From positions 2,977,001-3,041,000 of the forward strand of contig JBAMJR010000032.1 of the NCBI GenBank assembly GCA_038501785.1: a DNA stretch of 64,000 nt, read 5' to 3'. Positions 37,993 through 49,635 of this stretch are shown here, piece by piece; position 1 is the first letter of the stretch, and each line of letters begins with the position of its first letter. The stretch is from Myoxocephalus aenaeus. Lineage: Eukaryota > Chordata > Actinopteri > Perciformes > Cottidae. The position numbers and the translations under genes are program-made. The notes beneath the pieces are model-generated. The model did not search any database and was not told the DNA's origin. It saw only the letters and a program-made list of their open reading frames with translations.

Positions 37993-38829
37993 CACTCTCC
38001 TACGTTGGAAATCCCCTCACTATGACTCCCGTTATGATAATAATTGTTATGTCCAACGTCTCCATAGCAATGTGAACAAACATCATCCCCAGACGGCAGA
38101 ACTGACAAACTTTTAGGGAGATAAAACATCCACACGCCTCTTCCCGTGTCTGAAAGAAAACCAAAATGGCCGATCTGCACAGTGCACGTGTGAATGTTTG
38201 CATGTGTTTAAAGGTCAAGTTATTCAGCACAGATCATTGACATTTTCCATGAGATTAAGAGCATAATCGCTGTCACGAGGGAACCCGTTACAGTGCGTCT
38301 AGACTGGAGGGGCACAGGTCGCTCATTGTTACAGCTCTCCAGCAGAGTTAAGGTGATTAGTTTTTTTAAGAACAGTTCGACTGCTCATGTTAGAAATAAA
38401 AGAGCGCCTGGTTTAGCGCAGTTTATTATGATTATTATGATTATTATGATCCGCAACGGATCTGTGTTGGTGAAGTTCTGTGGCAGGGACACGACATCAC
38501 CCAGCATGTTCTGTGTTCACACCGAGGAAGTCGTAGGAAAAACTGGATGCCAAGATGGTGCCCCGCTTACTCGAATGTAAGTCGTTCGGTGTGCAAACAC
38601 ACCAAAAGAGTTAATTCATTAGAGGCATTCTCTGGCTGAGTCATCCCTCTCTCCCTGTCCTCCAACCCACCAACCTAAGTGACATAATGTCACGTTGTGT
38701 CGTTGTCTTCTAAAGCAACCCATATGTGAGCCGTCTGATCTGGTGCGTCTATGGTTAAATGCAGGATGAGCAGGATTTTCCTAAAAAACAAAACTCAAAC
38801 AAAAATAGTCCCTCTCACGTAAGAACCAG
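37991..38829. other. No gene; short ATTATG triplication
   Basis: The 9-base unit ATTATTATG-like repeats three times at 38423-38450. Otherwise unique-looking. Confidence 0.45.
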
Positions 38830-39135
38830 TAGAAATGTGTGGCGGTGACTATATCTGCAGAGACCCCGCCCCTAGACTCTATTTTCTTCTTTCGTGCCTG
38901 TGTGTTTGTGATGTTTTTGGGTTGTCAGCCTCTGAAGAACCGCACCAACCAGGTGCCAGATCGTAAGCATTCATCTAAGAGGAAAAAAGCTACAAACTAT
39001 GTCGGAGACAGTGTCGAAAAAATGAAAATATGGCGAGGCCATTAGAGCACCGTAACCCTCGTTGAGCCGGGGAGGCGGGGCCGACTTTGAATGTTGTGTT
39101 CACAAAGCGCAACCGACAAATCCTACCCTGCCTTT
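38830..39135. repeat. Possible interspersed repeat
   Basis: Words such as GAGGAAAAAAGCTACAAACTA, GTCGAAAAAATGAAAATATGG and GACAAATCCTACCCTGCCTT resemble a widespread percomorph repeat. There is no second copy in this window. Confidence 0.3.
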
Positions 39136-40689
39136 TAGGCATTTGATTCATCAAACAAAACCAGTTGATCAATGTTGGGAAAGATTATGTTGTTAAAAGA
39201 ACGTTGATTGTTCACACAGCTTTACTAGGTTGACTAAAGGTCAAAATACAAGGCCGCCGCCGAACACTGTGCATCAAAAATAGCCGCCCATTTGATTTTC
39301 TGCTTGGACATCCCGGCTCCCGTAGCAGCGTGGGTTTTGGCTACATGGAGTCAGAAAAACAATTGGTATATGGCAGCCTGCCAACTACGTCGGTTGATCT
39401 GCTGCTTTCAAAACAGAATCTCACTGCTCAGATCAGACATTTTTAAAGTCATCAATCAAAAATAGAAAACTACAGTAGGCTACTCACGCTTTGCATTTTA
39501 TTATCTTTTGAATATAACCAATATAGTTGAGTAGAAAAGAACACAGACCATGTCTATTGTTTTGAAGGAATATGTCATGTTAACGCAATGTATGCTTGAC
39601 AACAATCACATTCTGTGTTTAGTGGGTAGCGGATCAATCCATTCTAATACATTAAGATCAAATATACTGTACAGGTCTTGTCCTTCCGTAATATTAGTAA
39701 ACAAGATGGAGGATGAGAAACAGGGTCTCATCAGTACCTTTGATGGATGTATAATGACCGGGGAAAAAATGCACCTTGAACCACTTTCTCAGACTTATAC
39801 ACACATACAGATTTATGACCCTTGTTTCTATGTATACTCTCTTTACAAGCCTTAAATGTAAAATATGTGTTCACTGCAATAAACTGAAGAAACCTCAAGA
39901 CATCAATTTATTTCAAATGACAAGCAAACTTTGGCTGGCTGATGTTAACCACGTCCACCTTGTTTTTTCATCTGGTGGGGTTTGAGAGCTTGGCTGCAGC
40001 GGAGCTTTTGGGGCTGCGTCTCCCATCAGCCGCCGGGATTAGAATAGCCATATGTCCGGCATGTTCCTGTAACAACATTTGTGCTTACAAATGGCTGCGA
40101 GCTCAGTTTGTTCACTGAATCATAACGCAGTGATATCGCTGACACGTCAAGGCTGAGCAACGGTGCTGATACATGCGAGTGAAGATAAACAGATATAGAG
40201 CTCTATACACATTCATACATGAAAGCACACACATGCACTCAGAAACACAAGGTCGCTGCATTCCACCGGCATGAAAGTGCTTTCATGTTTACAGCAGAAC
40301 AAACAGAGGAGGGCTTTGCCTCCTGTGTTTATCTGTAATATGGTTGTTTCCATGACCGCCTTCCCTCCAAGCAGTAAGAAACAGAACATTTGCTCTGACG
40401 GATTAGAGTTTGCCAAGCAGTGAGCGTTAAAGAACAACTGAGATATGTTAGTTGTAATTTGTAATGGCCATTCAGACTCAGGATTATTGCTTATGAACAA
40501 AGGTTGTGTCTCAAATGGGATCACATGTTTAGGTAAGACAAATACCAGTGACAATGGCCAATTAATTTGTCTTGTTAAAGAATAATTCTGATTTATTATA
40601 ACTAGAGTGTGATTTCAAAGCTGCACCGATCAATATTTTTACATTAACAATGGACAAATGATCTACTTGTATTTGAAAGTTGTCTGTTG
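39136..40689. other. No gene seen
   Basis: A 101-codon plus ORF at 39550-39855 and a 113-codon minus ORF at 40213-40554 are unassigned. Confidence 0.45.
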
Positions 40690-41212
40690 TATTGTCTTTG
40701 TGCGAGCAGATTGCGTGCAAAGTCAATAAACAGACGCGAATGGTTGCGAAACACGCAGATTTCCGCTGGGCCGCCTGAAGTAGCGCTGAAAGCGGCACTC
40801 GTTCAGACACTTTTCCTGGAGGAGTCGGAGCTGTGTGTGGCGGGCCGTCACGCTCCGCTGATCCATTGAACCCGCAGGTAGAAAATCCACGGCCCGCCAC
40901 TGTTGCCTACGGATAATATTATGCACCCAGACACGGGGGGCATTTGATGTTCCGACGTTTGTGGGACTTCCAACGTTTGTGGGACTATTTCAATGGTGGA
41001 AATAGTGACTGTTTTTACGGAGAAAAGCCACGGAAATAAGCCACGCCCCCTTTCTACCACGAAAAAGCGAATGAAGCGAATGACGCAAATTAACTAAAGT
41101 CGAGCGAGTAAAGTCGAGCGAGTAAAGTCGAGCGAGTAAAGTTGAGCGAGTAAACTCACGCGAAAAAGCGTTGCGAAAATTCGCAGCGCTTTTGTGTGAA
41201 CGTAGCATTAGA
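40690..41212 (+). mobile_element. Terminal-repeat DNA element (family E), copy 1
   Basis: Shares with 51868-52190 the left block CAGA.GCGAATGG.TGCGAA, the middle block ATGG.GGAAAT...GGAGA.AAGCCAC and the right end GTGTGAA..AGCAT. Reading inward, the ends carry related 'ttcacac..aa.gcg' sequence on opposite strands. This suggests a non-autonomous hAT- or Harbinger-like element, and the superfamily is uncertain. A 14-bp unit (TAAAGTCGAGCGAG) is repeated about four times at 41095-41154 inside it. Confidence 0.6.
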
Positions 41213-42845
41213 GTTCGGCAGCCTAATTAAGAAGAAGTCGTGGCAAGCATGAGCAGATGAGCAGGCAGGTTAGCCAAACTCGATTGGAAGAGACAATTAA
41301 TAAAAAAATGTAAACATGCTCTCCGTTGTAAACAACCGTCACATCATTACAGATAGAAGACAAAGACCCAATCTTGGTATGACACAGTTCCTTTCAATCT
41401 TTTGACCAGCCAAAGAGATGAAGACGTGAATGAGTAACACTCTCTTCCCCCTCATGAGTTGCATTGTTTGCCCCTGAGGAAGGCAGGAAGTCTTGCTCGT
41501 TGGTAGTCTACTGACTGCTCCCAGGCCTGAAACTGATTAAACGGGAAGCTTCTGGAAAAAGGAAAGTGTTCGCAATTGCCTCCCCTGGATGACTGTAATT
41601 GATAATGCGTGTATATTCATGGCTTTGCAAGATGGCACTGCATTCCTTTAAACCTCATGTCTTGTTGTATTGTCACAATCCAAATTTAGGTAATGTAATA
41701 AGTCCAAGCTGGCAGAAGGGTCTGGGAAAGTACAGTCCTCTGCTCTGTATCGGTTTGTAGTCAGTGGATGTGGTTGGCGGATGGGGATAGTGGCAGAGTA
41801 TGTGCGTATTTCTGTGTGTGTGTGTGTGTACAGTGTTTGTGTGTCGGGTAGAGGGTCTCGCCAGCTTTCGCCTCGCTCCATTTGCCATCAAACCCCAGCT
41901 GAAATAAATAACACATGGGAGCTGTTTTGAAGCTCCCTCATTGCCGGATAAATATCTAAATTTCCCCCGCGACTTCTCGCTGTCTCAGAGGCCCGTCCCT
42001 CATCCCTACCCTTTGTGCTTGGAATTGTTCGCCCGGAACAGGCAACACCAGTCAACCTCAACATTTCCATTCGGAAAAGAAAAAGGAAAACCAAAATAAA
42101 CAGATGATGAGGAAAGAGAGAAGAAAAGACGTGAAACAACGTTTGCGTGCACCACATTGATGGGAAGGCAAACTCTGTGCCAACTGTGTTATGGTTGGCA
42201 AGCTTTGAAGTGCCTGATCTACATATGAGCGACGGGGGGGGGGGTAAGAAACAGAACCGGAGCGACATACTGCCATACAGTCGCTGTATGTTTGAACCAT
42301 GGGAGAAATTTCATGTGGTTGTGATTTTCACATTAAAGTAATGGGGGTCTATCAGTGTCTGAGATGTACAGATGGGAGGCCTACGTACCAGCTGCTGCGC
42401 GTGTGTGAGAGTGTATGTATATTCACAGTGTCATTGACGTTAGCATACATGTGCGTTGGGAGATAGACTTGCAATTCACCTCGTAGTAGCACCTAATAAC
42501 GGCACTCCAGAATTGCCACAATAAATGGTATATTGGATGGAGTGTGAAGAGGAAAATAAAGTCCTTGAGTGCCATTCTCCATTTCAGCACTTTGAACATT
42601 GCATTGCATATTAGGCTGTGGCTGATGTAGTATGAAGCCAATAGTTTTTTTTATAAAATAAATATGATATACGCATATGGTCCACTTAGTCTCAAACAGT
42701 ACCTAATGTAATACCACTATACGGGTGTACCCTACGTCAACTTATTGCAAATGATTCACTGGATACAAGCCTACCATGTCGCAAGAATAGAGTAGTAAAG
42801 TAGAGTCACAGTAGCAGTAAAAGTCTGCCTGATCTTAACCTATAT
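41213..42845. other. No gene seen
   Basis: Contains a short (GT)n at 41813-41829 and a G run at 42234-42243. Minus ORF 41888-42268 (126 codons) is unassigned. Confidence 0.45.
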
Positions 42846-42875
42846 ATGCAGATATCTATAAATAGATATCTGCAT
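42846..42875. repeat. Perfect 30-bp palindrome
   Basis: ATGCAGATATCTAT at 42846-42859 and its reverse complement at 42862-42875 with AA between. AGATATCTGCAT occurs again at 43150-43161. Confidence 0.95.
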
Positions 42876-43490
42876 GTGAATGCAGTATCTGTAGGCAACA
42901 GGAAGAGATTTTGGTTTTGGACAGGTTCTGGTTCCGGTTTGTAGTCTGTTTGTAGTCCCAGTAATACTGAGCAATCACATTTGAGCGACATTTTGTGTGG
43001 AGAGCAAAAGAGTCGGAATGAAATGTCATCTCAGAAACCATCGGCTATCATCTGACAATGAACTATCGTTAGCTTAAAGTTAGCTTGTAAACTAGCTAAT
43101 TGGACTGTAAAGGATGACTGCCGCACAGAAAAATACGGTTTGTTATCCAGATATCTGCATGCTCCACCAAAACCGCAGACACATTGCCCCTAAACGCTGA
43201 ATAGTTTTTCCTCGATTGATCTGATCCAGGCTTCATTCCATTTCGTCCTTAAATAATTATTTACACGCCCGTGTCTGTTTGGGGTTTAGCTTTTCATTAG
43301 TCAGCTATGTTTTCCCAGAATGCCTTTCAGATTCACATCATTGTCTGGCTGGATGTCTTCTGTTGCGACAAAGGCGTTAAGGACAAGCCCTCTCCCTCAG
43401 TGACCCTCCAGGCCTGTTGACACAGTGAGTGTCACGTTGAGGCTCCCCGGTTATCTCCCATCACTGGGGTTTAAATCTGGCGTTATTTGA

Positions 43491-43491
<1 letters not shown>
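42876..43491. other. No gene seen
   Basis: Unique-looking DNA. Confidence 0.5.

Positions 43492-43548
<57 letters not shown>
43492..43548. repeat. (TG)n microsatellite
   Basis: About 28 TG units. Confidence 0.98.
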
Positions 43549-43550
<2 letters not shown>

Positions 43551-45666
43551 CAGTTCAATGGGTGGTCTAAAGCTGTTTAATACTCTGTATGTGTCTTTAC
43601 TTTAGCAAAGCAAGATGAGTCTCCTCAGCCTCCCCATAGCAAATAATCAAAGATTCACCCTGGGGGACAAAATTACCATGTTGTCCTGCAACTTAATTGA
43701 TTTGACTTGCCTTTGTTACAATGTGGTATCACAACTACTTAGTTTTTGTTGAAAGGGTATACTAAATTATTCTAATGGTTCACTGGTTACTTTCCGAAAA
43801 AAAAAAAAAAAAAAGTTCTGGCGTGACTTTGGCTAACTTTCCGTTGGTTGTGATTGCTTTTGCATGCATGCGCCGTCACTAAAGATTCACTGAAATCAAT
43901 CTTCCCATAACTCCCAGTCTCAATCCAAAGACGGGAAAACAACTGAGAGCTGTTATTCTCATCATTAATATGAGTATGTCAAAAACAAGTCAAAGCAAGA
44001 CATCAGATCTCATTTTGACTTGTATTGAAGTGTTTTGGCACTTCTTAAACATACCCATACTAAATACAGAATATCTCCTCAACCACAAGGGCTATTTGAA
44101 CAATTTCAAAAGATATAATATACAGAAAACACTTGTGAGACTAGTTAATAGGTTCATATAGCAGTATATGTGTTACTGGTTTATTGGTTGACGATAGAAG
44201 ACATTTCCAGGATGAATTTCCTCATTCAATTGATGCAAATTGTCACTGTAAAATTACACTATATGGTAACAGTATCTCTGCAAAGTTTGACTTTGATAAA
44301 GTGAAGTAATTTATTTAGTGCACATTTCGTAAACCGTAGTTTTGATCTAACTTTCCACCTGGACCTTGAACGCCTCTGGTTCCACAACAGAGGGGCTCTG
44401 CTCAAGCATATGCACCGTTTCAAACTGCAAGGCCGTGAGGAATATCGTTTAATCCATAAGTAAGTTGTATTTCAGTTTTTTGGCAAAATGCAATGTGGTT
44501 GATATCTTGCTGAGGCTTTGTCTGATTTGGTGGTGTTGGCAGATTCTGTAGGTCGTAAGCTTTCCAGAAAGGTGCGCTAATCATGTGTGGCATCAAGCTA
44601 GGGATATGAAAATGTATATTTTCATAACTTGGGGAGCTCTCTCGAGTCACTTTCGAGTCCTCTCAAGTCATATTTATGGTTTATGTTAATATTTATGGTT
44701 GAATTGTGTTATAAACATGTAAAATGGATTTATATGCTCTTGTAAGGCCAGGCAGTGCAGTTGTCTTTGCTATGTCACATCAGTGGCTCTGGTATCGATT
44801 CATGGGAGTATACGAGGACATGGAGAGTCAGGAAGAGCTCCTGATGAAGAGTTCAGCCCCCATTTTCGGGGGCTGCTGGGGCTCATAATGGTAAAATGTT
44901 CTACTTCAGAAATACAGGCATGTTACTCCTGTGCTTGCACATTCAAATCTTGGATGAGGATATGTGGACAGTTTCATGCGACTGAAAATAGAAAAAAGGG
45001 AGCTTCATTGATTAACATGTTAAATCTTACACTCCAGGCACGCTGTATTATCTTACCAAACAAATAATTATGTGTGTGCGTATGTAGCGCTGGAACATTT
45101 GCTTTTGACCTGTACTAAATACCTGATACCAGCAACGCAAACGGTGACTCACTGATACATGTATCTGAAAGAAAGTATCTGGCCAGAGAACAAAACAAAG
45201 CATTCATGTTTCCGTGCTATACATCAGATTCCCACTCATGAGTTCAAACCCAGATATTTGCAGGGTTTCATACGTCCTTCATAAAGTAGTGTGGTTTTTG
45301 GTTTTGCTTGCGTCCAGATGGGGTTTCTCCCTCATGGCCATCCATGTGAAGAGGGTTCCGGGGCTGAGTCAGACAGCAGGATTAGTGGTAATAGCGCTTT
45401 GCCAGGGAGATGGACGGATGGGATAGAAAGCCCAAAACAAAAAAACAAAAACTTCCTTGAACTTGGAGGGGAAAAAAACAGATGTCACTTCAGATTAATG
45501 ACGATGCATTTTTTATTTGCTCTTGTGGGGTTTGAATAGCTTTCAGGGTACCTGGGGCCGTGCAGATCGCTGCAACTTTAAGTGCCATGTCAAACTTAAT
45601 TTCTTGTAAAAACAGGAAAATCCCAGTGGATGCAGTTACAAAGTTTGCACAACGGACAGACGGGGA
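43549..45666. other. No gene seen
   Basis: An A run at 43798-43814 and AT-rich DNA to 44760. No recognisable coding or repeat feature. Confidence 0.45.
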
Positions 45667-45733
45667 AAGAAGAAGAAGAAGAAGAAGAAGAAGAAGAAGA
45701 AGAAGAAGAAGAAGAAGGAGGAGGAGGAGGAGG
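45667..45733. repeat. (GAA)n-(GGA)n homopurine tract
   Basis: About 67 bases of pure purine, GAA units passing into GGA units. Mirror-symmetric homopurine DNA can form a triplex. ORFs through it (Arg, Glu or Ser runs) are artefacts. Confidence 0.97.
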
Positions 45734-46069
45734 GATAGATGGACAGTGGGGGTGGGATGAGGAGGGGAGGTTCTGTGATTGCCTGCAAAAAAACTTGGCA
45801 GACATTGCAGGAAATCTGCGGTTGGAGAAAGAGGTCTGGACGCTTTTTAAACCGAGACAGAGAGCGATGGCTCCGTTGACCTACATCCAGATATTCAATT
45901 GTGGTCCGAAAAAGTAAAACAGAGTTTAGTCTGCGACATCCAAGTCGCTCCTTTATGTTGGTGTTCTCATGCGATCCATCTCTAATCCCATTCAGATTTT
46001 ACTTGTCTCGCGCAGATCTACTTGTTTGGTTGGTTCTGGGACAGAGTTTAACTTTGCATCCAGTGGAGG

Positions 46070-46071
<2 letters not shown>
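45734..46071. other. No gene seen
   Basis: Unique-looking sequence between two simple repeats. Confidence 0.5.

Positions 46072-46116
<45 letters not shown>
46072..46116. repeat. (CT)n microsatellite
   Basis: About 22 CT units. Confidence 0.97.
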
Positions 46117-46119
<3 letters not shown>

Positions 46120-46911
46120 GTGGGTTTGAAGAGAGGGTTCTGTGTGACAGAGCGTCACTCGATCTCTTGATTCGCTGCACATGTCATTATGCGAGAGGGG
46201 TATTTGTGTATGTGGGTCTTGCGGGGATCGACGGTTGTGTCGTCCGAATCCATAACTTACAAGACACAAGTTTAACTGAGCTTGCCTGTGGTTACAAGAC
46301 ATTTCCCATTTCAGCCAGGCATTGATTTATGTATTATATGTATTGTATTATACATATTGTAGCTTATGATTATACATGTTCACAGACACAAGCCAAGGGT
46401 ACAAAAATGGAAGAACCTGTGGAGTCCACCTCTTGGAGCTTGCATGCTCATAATGTTTGACACTGAGCTGATGCTCCCCTCCCTGTCCTTTGTCCGCCAA
46501 CGTCTCCTCTGTGAAACCTGACCACGGGGACAATCATCATTCCTCAGCTATTAGCACCAAATCTCTGGCCGGGGCCTGAATGTGAGGAGATGTTGTGTTG
46601 TCAGCTGGGGAGGGGGGTTCTGGTTTCTCCTCAGATGAGCGGAGAAAGGGGTCAGTGACGCCTGTCAACGACCCCCAACGGCCCCTAGTTTCCTGTCCGG
46701 GGCCCACTCAATGGCCTCCATTACGTCTCACTGAAGAACCAAAATAGCTCAAATCTACAGCAAAATCTGCTCTAGATTTCTCCCCCAGGGGTCTTTATCA
46801 GGATAGTTTCTTGGCTGAAACCCAAGAGTTTTCATAATGAATGAAGGTTGAAGATATAGCTAAGATATGCATACACTGATATCGGTCATTTACTATGAAA
46901 GGAAGTTCTTC
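46117..46911. other. No gene seen
   Basis: Unique-looking DNA, short ORFs only. Confidence 0.5.
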
Positions 46912-46959
46912 AGACCCTTGAAAAGATGTCCAAAGAATTGGACATCTTTTCAAGGGTCT
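46912..46959. repeat. Perfect hairpin, 22-bp arms, 4-base loop
   Basis: The 22 bases at 46912-46933 are the exact reverse complement of 46938-46959, loop AGAA. There is no poly-T tail that would make this a pol III terminator, and the stem is shorter than a typical pre-miRNA. It may be a template-switch product or a MITE core. Confidence 0.95.
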
Positions 46960-47810
46960 AATTTTTCTATGCCGATGTCAGTGATATGCGACTGTAACTT
47001 AAGAAGGAACTGGCCGCCAGCTTGAAGGACAAAGAACACACTTTAGAAAGTTATTGTTTTTTGGGATAATAGAAAAGACTATTGCAATAAAATAAAAAAG
47101 AAGCCTGTGAAAAGGAAGAAAAGCAACCAAACTGGTTTAATCTTCTGCGAACATGAGTTCTGCATGGAACTGCTCGGTCCTGTAAGTGTCAGAGCAATTT
47201 TTCATCTGTGCCCTATTCCTCCTGCCTGACTCTGTGGGGAATTGTTGTCTCATTGCTGGAAAGCCTGAAGCCCACATAGAAATGGAGAGAGTTGGACCTG
47301 TGGTGTGACCTTATTAGCCTTTGAGAATTCAGTCCATGGCCGGTCGGTAAACCAGTGGTGAAAAAACTAATGTCTCGCAGTCTACTTGCTCACTTTGCTG
47401 GTTTCGTGGAGGGGTTCTCTCGAGCAGCCTGGTCTGAAATCAGTGGGTCAATATTTTCCTTTAGCTTTTGAAGTGCGTGTTTACCCACCTTTTTACTCAA
47501 TTACTGCCATCACTGAAGTCCAAGTCGGAAAGACCGTTTAAAACCATGCAACCAGAAACCCTGTGTCGAAATTTTAGACATTTAGACACATTTTAGGCAA
47601 AGAGTGAGAGAGCTGTTTTTTTTAAGTGCCTTTTTGTGATACGTAATGATATTGGAAAATATGTTTTGCAGTTGACAGTTGTTTTTATCATGTCTGTCAC
47701 ATAGAATGCAATTATTATGAAAAAAAAACCAGAGTCTTCGCATCGGGATTAAAAGCATAAACCAATCACGCCGTGAGGAAGAGACATATTCAAAACGTAC
47801 TATAGTGTAC
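46960..47810. other. No gene seen
   Basis: AT-rich unique-looking DNA. A 111-codon minus ORF at 47582-47917 runs into the adjacent repeat. Confidence 0.45.
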
Positions 47811-48238
47811 AACCAGGCGGCAACCTCCAGTTCTGACAAAGCAAATGCATAAGTGCCTACTCTAATGGCCATTAGGGGGCGACTCCTTTGGTTGCAAAAA
47901 GAAGTCTGATTGTACATATATCTATCTAAATGACCATACCTCTCACTCAGTAAACATTGTAAAATAGACCATAAAGCAGGGTCATTTCAGCGCGTGACTA
48001 CCTTGTGATTGACCAGTCGCCACTGCTACCAAAGCCGTAGAAGATGTCTCTACCTCTTCCTTTGTCTAAATATGGTCTCTTCTGTTCACTGGTTGCAAAG
48101 AACCAAGATGGCGACAGCCAAATTTCAAGATGGTGATGGGCAAAAACGCCGAACTCAAGGATTCAAAATGGCAGTCCACGAACCAATGGCTGATGTCACA
48201 AGGACTACATCCACTTCTTATACTGTATACAGTCTATG
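47811..48238 (+). repeat. Dispersed repeat family A, copy 4 (near full length)
   Basis: Begins AACCAGGCGGCAACCTCCAG and ends CTTCTTATACTGTATACAGTC, matching the outer ends of copy 3. It carries the GGTTGCAAAAAGAAGTCTGA, GTAAACATTGTAAA, GACCATAAAGC, CCAAGATGGCGACA and GGCAGTCCACGAACCAATGG blocks. It is missing the 'gagtttatggtctcaatctc' block, so it has an internal deletion. Confidence 0.88.
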
Positions 48239-48851
48239 TGTATTACAACACAGAGGCTCTGTGGTCTAAACCAAGACGGACAACTTTATTACTCCTTTAA
48301 ACCTTGACAAAGGCACAGACCAGATCCACCTTTTCCGTTTTTACCTTTCACAATAAAACCCCCAGACATATTACTGAAGAGTCACAGAGAAACTGAAGAG
48401 TTTCAAGAGTTTAAAGGTTGCATCCTATACACATGTCCTTATCATTTCAAATTGGCCATACAGAATGTGATTATGGCCATGCCAATATTGCCAATGTATA
48501 TATCAATAAATTCCACCATGGTCTGACTCACCGTGGGACTCCTTGCATGTGAAGCGTGGATATCCAAGCGTTTAGGACAAGTGTGTATACACAGCCAAAT
48601 GGTTACAATTATCACAATTATGCGACGCACACCCCTTATTAACAAAACTAAGCAACCACAGCATTAACAACTAGCACAAACACTGCCTGAACTATTATTA
48701 CTGCATTTACAATTACTGCCACATATATCACATGTCCATGTGCGTACAGTCCATTAATAACCCGGACTGCTGTGACCTGCTTTAAATACATCCCCAGACT
48801 AATAAGCTCATAACTGCTGCACTGTAAAAGCAGTGGTCAGGCATTCTATTC

Positions 48852-48853
<2 letters not shown>
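48239..48853. other. No gene seen
   Basis: AT-rich DNA. Confidence 0.5.
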
Positions 48854-48886
<33 letters not shown>

Positions 48887-49031
48887 ACACACTGTAATAC
48901 TGTGGGAACACTTTTAGCCCATATACACAAATGCACAATTGAGAACATGCACACCGTCTACATGTTTTTGCACAAACAGAATTTTGCTGCATGCCTCACA
49001 TGCAGACATGAATGAAGGCAGACAAAGAAAG

Positions 49032-49093
<62 letters not shown>
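48854..49093. repeat. Two (CA)n microsatellites
   Basis: About 14 CA units at 48854-48882 and about 30 at 49033-49093, with unique sequence between. Confidence 0.96.
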
Positions 49094-49096
<3 letters not shown>

Positions 49097-49349
49097 CATA
49101 TCTTTCGCTACCCATCCATCTGTACATCCATTCATCCCCGGCTCTACAGGTACCCATAGCGTAGCCGAAACTGTTTGTGCGAAATTGTGTGAACCTGCGG
49201 GGTCTCTGGGTGGCTGTGCAAATAAACTGAGCTGGACCATTACGGCCTGGCTTCTCTGTAGTGTGACAACACACAGACACACGCACGCACGCACGCACAC
49301 ACAGACACAAATACAGGAACACTTGCGTAGCAATGTATCCTCATTCAAT
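49094..49349. other. No gene; short (ACGC)n/(CA)n
   Basis: An imperfect (CACG)n-(CA)n stretch at 49269-49308. ORFs up to 157 codons that cross this region are built from the CA repeats. Confidence 0.6.
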
Positions 49350-49635
49350 GGTTACTCAGCATGCATACAGTCTTTACAAATTACACTTCCATCTTCACAG
49401 GAAACAACCTAGTTAGGTTTAGGCAGCAAAACTACTTGGTAAGGTTTAAGAAATGAGGTTTAGGAAGAGATCGTTGTCTGGGTTGCTATAACTACGGAAG
49501 AGACGTTATTACAAGTACACGAGTTACGTGAAAAATTAAATGAATGATGACTTCTCGTTTCACACGGGGAATGAACAGTGGTCTACTGGAGGGAAGATTT
49601 TTCTTTTGTTTGACCCATCTGCCACAACTCCTGCC
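49350..49635 (+). repeat. Dispersed repeat family B, copy 1
   Basis: Shares with 58384-58612 the words GCATGCATACAGTCTTT, CAGGAAACAAC, AGTTAGGTTTGGG/AGTTAGGTTTAGG, AGATCGTTGT, ATAACTACG and CAGTGGTC...CTGGAGG, in the same order and orientation. It ends near GACCCATCTGCC. Non-coding. Confidence 0.75.

Noticed and set aside
46912..46959. Hairpin considered as a miRNA precursor
   Set aside because: At 48 nt with a 4-base loop it is too short for a normal pre-miRNA, and no known miRNA seed was recognised.
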